A DNA stretch of 64,000 nucleotides, taken from Annona cherimola (lineage: Eukaryota > Streptophyta > Magnoliopsida > Magnoliales > Annonaceae). Below are positions 57,291 to 64,000 of this stretch, in pieces. Below the pieces are notes generated by a model. That model saw nothing but the letters and a program-made list of their open reading frames with translations. It was not told the DNA's origin and did not search any database. The translations under genes and the position numbers were made by a program. Position 1 is the first letter of the stretch. Each line of letters starts with the position of its first letter. The stretch lies in contig CM059971.1 in NCBI GenBank assembly GCA_030490835.1, positions 76,650,224 to 76,714,223 on the forward strand, written 5' to 3'.

Positions 57291-57735
57291 GATTCCTAAA
57301 CTAACGTGCAGAATCAGCCGGGATTATAAATACACTTTTCTCGTATATAATAATAATACATCTCATTATTCGTCCAAAAGCACATCTACAGAAAGCTCTT
57401 ACGAATTTGGTGGTCCCACTCCCGCTAATATCATTTTCCGACAACTTCAGTGAAAAATGCATCTCGGATTTTGTTATGAATTTGTGGAAAACATGTGGCG
57501 GTTCAGATGATTGTCTGAGATATGATCCGACGGCTGAAATCCGACCGTCGGTATCGACGGGGATGCATCTCGTTCAAGATTGGCGGCCGCGTTCCAAACA
57601 GCGGATGCGACTTGACTTGTTGCGCTAGGCGGCGGGCCAATCATGTACGAATTTCGACCGGGAGTTTTGCAATTCGCCCTTCGTTTCTAAGACGGGCGAA
57701 TTTGCCTAATAAACCCTGAATTTGCGTAATAAACG
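57291..57735. other. G+C-richer unassigned segment
   Basis: Contains cgacggctgaaatccgaccg and similar sequence, and an aatttgc(g/c)taataaac motif repeated from about 57700. Frames of 65-73 codons have no domain. No kinase exon was seen here. Confidence 0.4.
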
Positions 57736-58511
57736 CTGAATTTGCATAATAAATCCTCTAACTGTGCATATTAGGAGCGTGTCTGACAATTAATAAAAAA
57801 TGTCAAGTTAAAACTTTTAAATCTAAAATTTTTCATTCTCCACAACTATTATATTTTTTAATTATTTTTTCACATTTTCCTATACAATTATCCTACTTTT
57901 CAATTATTTTTACACAATTATCTACACAACTAACCTATCTATTTTAACTTTACCCTCTTTACTACTCATCATTACCTCTATCATATCATATTATTTGACA
58001 ATTTTTATTCTCCACAATTTTTCATCAAAAATTTTATTTATTACCAAACACACCTTAGTATCTTAAATTTTGAAGTTTGCATATTAACATATTAGATCAT
58101 GTAAAATTTCGGTTTGTACATTTTAAACCTTCATCCCTAACCGCATTAAAAACACCATTAAATCCATATGCCATGTTAAAAATACCTATACATTTATACG
58201 AAAAGCAAGGTAACCATGATTAAAAACTAATATAATTTGTGCAATGGGGCTTCACGATTCTTAGGAGGTGATCACATTTGGGAAGATGATATTAGTTTTT
58301 AGTCATAACTGTCTTGCTTTTCATACAAATGTAAAGAAATTTTCGACATTATACATAAGTTTAACGTTGTTTTTTTTAATATTGTTAGAGGTAAGAGTTT
58401 AAAATACAAAGACCGAAACTTTATAGGATCTAACATGCTAATATGCAAATTTCAGGATTCACAATGTTAATACACAAAGTTAGATGGTTTGTGATGCAAA
58501 TTTTCCATCAA
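57736..58511. mobile_element. Foldback MITE split by a Tourist MITE
   Basis: Left arm tttgcataataaatcctcta, then (after the insert) gaagtttgcatattaacata and atttcggtttgtacatttta, pairs with the right arm ending gttagatggtttgtgatgcaa. Inner blocks (gattaaaaactaatat / atattagtttttagtc) also pair around 58250. Confidence 0.7.
57774..58054. mobile_element. Tourist-like MITE, TSD TTA
   Basis: GGAGCGTGTCTGACAATT...ACCAAACACACC with TTA at 57771-57773 and 58055-58057. Core ctattttaactttaccctct. Nested in the left arm of the foldback element. Confidence 0.85.
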
Positions 58512-59100
58512 GATGGGGCCATTGGAAATCTCAACGAAGTGCATTTTCAAAGGTGAAATAGTTGTATATGACAACAATAATGACTAGAACAGCAGATTCC
58601 ATCCATATATGTAAATTTTACCTATTCTTATAAAATTTCAAAAATTCTAAATATACTTGTATATTTTGACAAAATTCCTTTCATAATTGGAGGCTTCTGT
58701 AAAATGACAAATATGCTCTAAGGCCAAATTATAATTTTAAGTTAAAAATTTATATTCAAATAAAATTTTAGTAATTTTATAACTATAGAATCATACTTTT
58801 AGTGTCATAAAATCATATATCAATTGAACATGAATTCTTATTTATAAATCATGATTAGTCATGATTAGTTTTTGAGCATATTCGAATGTGAGTGTGAATG
58901 GAATTTTGTGTAAAATACATAAATATTTTTAAATTTTTTTATACAAGTGGAATTATAGATAAATTTGTGAATATATAGAATTCACCTTAATTCGGAATAG
59001 ATATAATAAATTTAAAATAGAAAAAATAATTTTATAGAAAAATGTAAAAAATAATTAAAAATATACAAGTAATAATATAAAAGTAAAATGGTTAGTTAGT
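58512..59100. other. AT-rich spacer
   Basis: No gene or clear element; repeated catgattagt near 58850-58870. Confidence 0.35.
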
Positions 59101-59105
59101 TAAAA

Positions 59106-59395
59106 TGACAAATTATGGGTGTATTTGGGAAATAATAAAACTTTTGGATGAAATTTATTTTATAAAAGTTGTTAAATTGAAAAAAAATGATGTGATATAG
59201 TAAGAATAATGATGAAGAGTAAAGAGAATAAAGTTAAAATAAATATGTTGGTTGTATGAGTAGTTATGTAAAAATGATTAAAAAATAAGATAGTTGTATT
59301 GAAATACGTGAAGAAATGGTTAAAAATATAATAATTATGAAGAGTGAAAAATTTTAGCTTAACATCTTTTACTATTTTCTAAACTCGCTCTGTAT
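59106..59395. mobile_element. Tourist-like MITE
   Basis: Left gggtgtatttgggaaataat, core agagaataaagttaaaataa, eroded right end ctaaactcgctc. TSD unclear. Confidence 0.65.
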
Positions 59396-60289
59396 AAGAA
59401 GATTTATGAGAAATGAGGATAACAAAAGCACGATCATTCCCATCCAAATACGGATTAAGACGATTGATGAACTGCTTTTACATAATAGTTCATGGCCGGA
59501 AGATAGCATATTATCTTTCGAATTGTCAGCGGGAATAGGTGATGAATTGTTATAACCGCCTCCTTTCCACCTCTACACATAGACGAGAGATTACTAGTAT
59601 AAGTAGAGTAGGTCTCAACCTAAACCCAACGAACCAAACTCAATTTGTAATAATGTTGATTAGATATTTTGGAAAAAAGTTATACAACCCAATTTGAACT
59701 GATCTGATTTTAAAAGTGGGTTGGTTTGTGTTAGATGATTGTCAACCTATCCTAATTTCATATATTAGAATAAAAATATAATAGACTATAAAAAATAGCC
59801 ATACATTAACACATAATACATAAGAATTGGCTAGACATAATTGCTTTGAAATAAAATTATTTAGCTATAAGTTATAAATTAGAGAGCATTCGTATATAAT
59901 TTTTATTCTTTTATATCAATTTACATTTTAAAATAAATTTAATTAAACAAAATATTTTTAAATATTATATATTTATTAACTCGATTTTTAACCGAAACGA
60001 ACCATTTCTATAGAGTTAAAATTGGGTTGGGTTAAAGTGTAAAAAATAAAATTGAAAATAAAGTTAGATTAAAATTTTACGAAATGAGTTAAGATTGTAT
60101 TTACTCCAATACGAATCAAACTCAGCCCCACTTCCCACCCCAATGAGAGATGATAAGATGGACGGACTCATTTATGAGAAAAGTTTTGTGGTAAATGGGA
60201 AAATTGAGTTTTTATTTTTCCAATGATAAAAAAGTTTATTTTCTAATGAAAATTTTTATCCTATCTTCATTCCAGTTTTTCTTATCTAA
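59396..60289. other. Unassigned, possibly hAT-derived
   Basis: cctaaacccaacgaacc near 59620 and aattgggttgggttaaag near 60030 recall hAT subterminal sequence, but no matching ends could be paired. Confidence 0.35.
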
Positions 60290-60297
60290 GTTATGAA

Positions 60298-60952
60298 TAA
60301 GGGTGCAACTTGAACTTATAAGATTGGGTTTACCTCAAGTCTAACCTTGTTTGAATAATTTAAATGCTACCCTAATTTTACTCTAAATCTTATTTATAAA
60401 ATCTAAATCCTAGTCTATTTGTGAAAATTAGTTTTGGGTTGGAAATGAAATTGAACAAATTTTCATTTGACTTAAGAGTTATAAATTTAAAATTTCATAT
60501 TTGTATACAATAACAATATATCGTGAAGTAAACATAATAATAATACATGGTCTAATTCAATTTTAAAAATATATATGAATATATAATAATTTCTATAACA
60601 TAATTTCAACATGCCAAGAATGTATTAAAATATAAATAATATAAAACACGTTTCTGAGCAGAAATATTATTTAAGTATTATGTATATAATATATTTTATG
60701 GTAAATACAAAAATGAAAAAATAATATAATTTCAACATGCCAAGAATTTATTAAAATATAAATAATATAAAGTACGTTTCTGTGTAGAAATATTATTTAA
60801 GTATTATGCATATAATATATTTTATAGTAAATACAAAAAATGAAAAATAGGGCTCAGGTTTCTCTAGTTCAGTTTTTAAAAACGCAACTCTAACACTGCA
60901 TTTATTGAGTTTGGTGGGCTGAGCTTAGGCTTCAGCGAAATTTACACCCTTG
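60298..60952 (-). mobile_element. Non-autonomous hAT derivative, 655 bp
   Basis: TAAGGGTGCAACTTGAAC at the left and TTACACCCTTG at the right are hAT-type TIRs. Flanks gttatgaa and cttgtgaa agree at 6 of 8 positions, an eroded 8-bp TSD. The left subterminal region is the reverse complement of the right end of the 5-kb hAT element at 4336-9340, so it is a deletion derivative in the opposite orientation. No coding sequence. Confidence 0.7.
60601..60849. repeat. 126-bp tandem duplication inside the hAT derivative
   Basis: taatttcaacatgccaagaa starts at 60601 and again at 60727, with few differences along both copies. Confidence 0.9.
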
Positions 60953-60994
60953 CTTGTGAACAAGAAACCCATGGGTCCGTTTAATAATGATTAT

Positions 60995-61285
60995 GGGTGT
61001 GTTTGGCAATTTGAAAAAAATGTCAAGTTCAAACTTTTCAATCTAAAACTTTTCAATCTCCATAACTACTATTTTTTAAATTATTTTTTACACATCTTTC
61101 TATACCACAACTCTACTTTTCAATCATTTCTACACAACTACCAATACAACTAACCTATTTATTTTAAATTTATTCTCTTTATTCCTCATCATTACCCCTA
61201 CAATATCACCTCATTTGCTACTGATTTGACAACTTTTACATAAAAAACTTTTCATCAAAAGTTTTACAATTTCCCAAACACACCC
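60995..61285. mobile_element. Tourist-like MITE, TSD TAT
   Basis: GGGTGTGTTTGGCAATTTG...AATTTCCCAAACACACCC with TAT at 60992-60994 and 61286-61288. The best-preserved copy of the family here. Confidence 0.85.
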
Positions 61286-61437
61286 TATAAGCATGAAAAC
61301 CATTTGCTCACATTTTCTCCTTACACTTTCTAAAGATGATTTGATATTTTAACCTTATAATTGCTCTACCTTCTCCATTTTTACTTTTTTATTTCAATTA
61401 TTATCTCTTATAATTATCTTATTTATTTTCACTTTAT

Positions 61438-61732
61438 ATTTTTTTTAATTGAGGTATATTTGTATCACATCTCAACTTATATTATATTTAAGCTCTAATA
61501 CAATTTGTATAATTTTCTAAAAAAAACTACAAATTTTCAAATAACAATAATAAGGATATCACAAGCTCTGAAATATTAGTAAGAAGATAAAACTCTGAAA
61601 CCATGAAAACCTGCACATAGGTGAGATATAATAGAACCTATACGCTCCGTGGGATGCGGGTGACATGATTCAAAGTTAGCAACTCTCGAAAGTAAGATTG
61701 CTGTCTTACCACGACCACAGACGCCTAGTGGC
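61438..61732 (-). mobile_element. SINE, 13-bp TSD
   Basis: ATTTTCACTTTAT at 61425-61437 and 61733-61745 flank a minus-strand unit with decayed box B (actttgaatcatgtc) and a tail (agttgagatgtgatacaaat) ending in an A-rich run, closely like the SINE at 29837. Confidence 0.8.
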
Positions 61733-61759
61733 ATTTTCACTTTATCTTTATTATAGTGT

Positions 61760-62045
61760 ATGAGCTATCAACGCATCTGAATGCATGGAAATTTCAATGC
61801 ATTCGGGTGCAAAACTCAATTTTAAATTTTTTTATTTTTTATAAAATTATTAATTTAGGTGTATTTAATCTATAAATTAAATTTTACCGTTTTTGATGAT
61901 GATTTTTAAAAATAAAGTTATTTTATTCATTTAAGTTAAACATACCTAAATTAACACTTTTATTAAAATAATTTTAAAAATTCAAAAAATGTGTTTTACA
62001 TGCGGATGCGCTAAAATTTTAATACATTCATGTGCATTAAAAGGA
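61760..62045. mobile_element. Decayed foldback MITE (3733 family)
   Basis: Subterminal blocks tgaatgcatggaaat and tcaatgcattcgggtgcaaa pair with acatgcggatgcgc and tacattcatgtgcatt. The core (attaatttaggtgtatttaa) matches the other copies. No TSD assigned. Confidence 0.55.
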
Positions 62046-62650
62046 AATTCTATCATATTACTTTTTAGAAATGTCCTCTTTTTTACTTTTGGACTTCCCT
62101 CACCCACGTCAAGTTACCAAAAAAAGGAACCTTGTAATCCAATAGCGGTGTCGATTAACGTGCGCAACCTTCTTTAGTTTTCAATGTTAGGCCAAAATAA
62201 AAAAAATGAGCAACGTGCATGGCAAAACGCAGCGCAACTGAGGCAACATTGTAATAAACTGATGTAAATATATCTTAATTTAAAAATATTATAACAGTGT
62301 CTCATAAAAAAAATTATAGCAGTGCGGGGACTGTCCATGGCCCAAAATTTCCCACATCACTTGCTGGCGTAAATTTCAAGGAGAACGCATGCCACAGGAG
62401 GTGATGTTTGCAAATAATGGTCATGTCCGGCAACGTAGCTGATGTGTGCTTCTTTCACATCACGATTCACGAGGAGATGACCGAGATATTAAAAATATAT
62501 ATATTTTTAAAAAAGATTGTTTAAGAGACAACCATTCCTTCGGTATGACTGGGAACAAACTTATACGCAATTGAAATCAGGCAGATAGCTAGGGTTGCGA
62601 GCTTAGTTTTGTAAAAATCGATGCAATTAGTTCGTGAATTATCTTATTTA
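62046..62650. other. Unassigned spacer
   Basis: No supported gene; the plus-strand frame 61989-62177 overlaps a MITE and has no domain. Confidence 0.35.
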
Positions 62651-62660
62651 AGTCCTCTTA

Positions 62661-63355
62661 GAGTGTCTTTGCCAATTACTATGAAATATCAAGTCAAAAT
62701 TTTTCAATACAAAACTTTTTACTTTTCATAAGTATCATATTTTTTAATCTTTTTTCACACTTTCTTAGACAACTACCCTACTTTTCAATGATTTCTACAC
62801 AACTATTTATAAAATTAACATATCTAGTTTAATTTTATCCTCTTTACTCATCATCATTACTTCTATTAATCACATTTTTTTACGACTTCTTCTTTTCAAA
62901 ACTTTTTATCAAAAGTTTTAGGGTAATTTGCATATATACCTACATAGTTTCACTGATATTGTAAATATGCCCACGTAGTTTCACGAAATATATATTACTC
63001 CAACATAGTTTCACCAAAATTGCATATTACTCCTACACCGTTAACTGCCGTTATATTTTTAAAAATGATGAAAATGCTTTCATCTTCATGGGGGTAATAT
63101 GCAATTTTGATGAAACTATGTGGGGTGATATGCAATTCGTGAAACTATGAATAAGGGAATTTTTGTTATTTTTGAAAATATAACGGCAGATATTAACGGT
63201 AATTAGCGGCGTGGGGGGTAATACACAATTTTGGTGAACCTATACGAGGGTAATATGCATTTCGTGAAACTACATGGGTATATCTGCAATTAGCGTCAAA
63301 CTATATGGGTATATATGCAAATTACCCCAAGTTTTATATATTCTCAAACACACTC
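62661..63355. mobile_element. Tourist-like MITE, TSD TTA, split by another MITE
   Basis: GAGTGTCTTTGCCA at the left and CTCAAACACACTC at the right, TTA at 62658-62660 and 63356-63358. Core tagtttaattttatcctctt. Interrupted near its right end by the element at 62921-63328. Confidence 0.8.
62921..63328. mobile_element. MITE with GGGTAATTTGCATATATACC ends, 8-bp TSD
   Basis: The right end is the exact inverse (GGTATATATGCAAATTACCC). AAGTTTTA at 62913-62920 and 63329-63336. The interior holds repeated gtagtttcacgaaa and gggtaatatgcaattt blocks in both orientations, so it folds extensively. Confidence 0.9.
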
Positions 63356-63360
63356 TTAGT

Positions 63361-63507
63361 CTTACCCTGTTTCGACAACTTGGTTGTATCTCGGTTAGCC
63401 AGTCAAGTTGAACGCGTACGGTCATAGGAGAGCTTTTGTTGGGAGCCTTGTTTCCAAAAATGCTAAGCGAAAGTTTGTTGTCTCTCTTAAAAATATTTAA
63501 GAGCATG
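63361..63507. other. Short spacer
   Basis: No feature recognised; a minus-strand frame over 63270-63506 starts inside MITE sequence and is not supported. Confidence 0.35.
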
Positions 63508-63690
63508 AGGTCTTCTTATTAGAAATTGTAAAAATATTATAGAGCTTCATTGTAATACAAATTAAGAAAAGTGTTAAATATACCCCTACAAAAGAGGTCT
63601 TCTTATTACAAATTATAAGAATGTCTTAGAGTTTCATGGTAATATCAATTGAGATGAATATAAAATAAACTCTAATAAAAAAAACCCCTC
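63508..63690 (+). repeat. Duplicated SINE-tail-like sequence
   Basis: Two adjacent units of about 82-90 bp beginning gtcttcttatta. The second ends ttgagatgaatataaaataa and an A-rich run, recalling the 3' parts of the SINEs at 29837 and 61438. No tRNA-like head. Confidence 0.45.
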
Positions 63691-64000
63691 TTACCCTGTT
63701 TGAGGGGAACACATCAATGACCAGATCCCCTCGCTTCTGACTTGTCAAAGTCTAGCCCATCAAATACTCGGATTGGGTAGTTATGGTTCAAAGTTGACGT
63801 TCCTTTTTATTTTATTCTCAAAAGCTTTTGTCATACTCTATTTTTAGTTGACTTGATTTTAAATATGTCCTACCTTATTTTTTAAGGTTGGTTCAATTCT
63901 GATTTTAGGTTTTAAGTCAGTTCTTTAAAATAAATTTTATATTATATTTGAAAATCATAATTTTATTATAAATCTTACTTAAAAGTCTATGATTAAGATG
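63691..64000. other. Unassigned window end
   Basis: AT-rich sequence with no recognised gene or element. Confidence 0.4.

Overview
The window is nuclear DNA of a flowering plant: AT-rich, gene-poor and packed with transposable elements (TEs). The evidence is an LRR-VIII-2 receptor-kinase exon, an AMT1-type ammonium-transporter pseudogene, a plant L1-type LINE whose ORF2 ends in an RNase H domain, Tourist-like and other MITEs, tRNA-derived SINEs, and Ty1/copia and Ty3/gypsy LTR elements with plant hallmarks. The species cannot be named from the sequence. No complete cellular gene is present, and no CRISPR array, rRNA or convincing functional tRNA was seen.

Layout. 1-1.13 kb: rearranged Copia remnant (-). 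2.06-2.47 kb: last exon of a receptor-like kinase (+), the best cellular coding sequence here. 3.7-4.0 kb: MITE with a perfect 9-bp target-site duplication (TSD). 4.34-9.34 kb: 5-kb hAT transposon with a decayed transposase and a nested Tourist MITE. 10.07-10.44 kb: foldback MITE. 11.15-13.82 kb: 2.7-kb solo LTR of a Tekay/Del-like gypsy family. 14.18-20.27 kb: full-length LINE with two open ORFs, a 29-A tail and a TSD, sitting in one arm of a foldback MITE. 20.9-21.1 kb (-): relic first exon resembling the same kinase subfamily. 21.5-31 kb: a field of foldback MITEs, Tourist-like MITEs, 5'-truncated LINE insertions and a SINE. 32.2-39.8 kb: A/T-run minisatellite split by a complete-ended Copia element (two 321-bp LTRs, TSD ATGAT, internal deletion). 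40.8-42.5 kb: MITE split by a 1.3-kb solo LTR. 42.7-44.0 kb and 51.8-53.2 kb: two solo LTRs of one family. 45.2-53.2 kb: nested wreck of a Copia element containing a 5'-truncated Tekay-like gypsy element, with a solo LTR inside the Copia 3' LTR. 53.2-54.4 kb (-): gypsy gag relic. 54.6-55.0 kb (-): AMT1 pseudogene. 55.1-55.65 kb: SINE abutting a Tourist MITE. 55.90-56.01 kb (+): possible first exon of a receptor kinase. 56-64 kb: more MITEs, several nested, a non-autonomous hAT derivative and SINE pieces.

Working together. The TEs fall into autonomous and parasitic sets: the 5-kb hAT with its 0.65-kb deletion derivative, the intact LINE with truncated LINE copies (one only a tail) and SINEs, and the gypsy element with a related solo LTR. 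TSDs and nesting give a relative insertion order at about ten places. The cellular fragments (kinase exons, AMT1) suggest a former gene-bearing interval broken up by insertions, or one with very long introns. The strongest items are the intact LINE, the nearly perfect 411-bp hairpin MITE, and the two MITE groups that share a palindromic core but have different ends.
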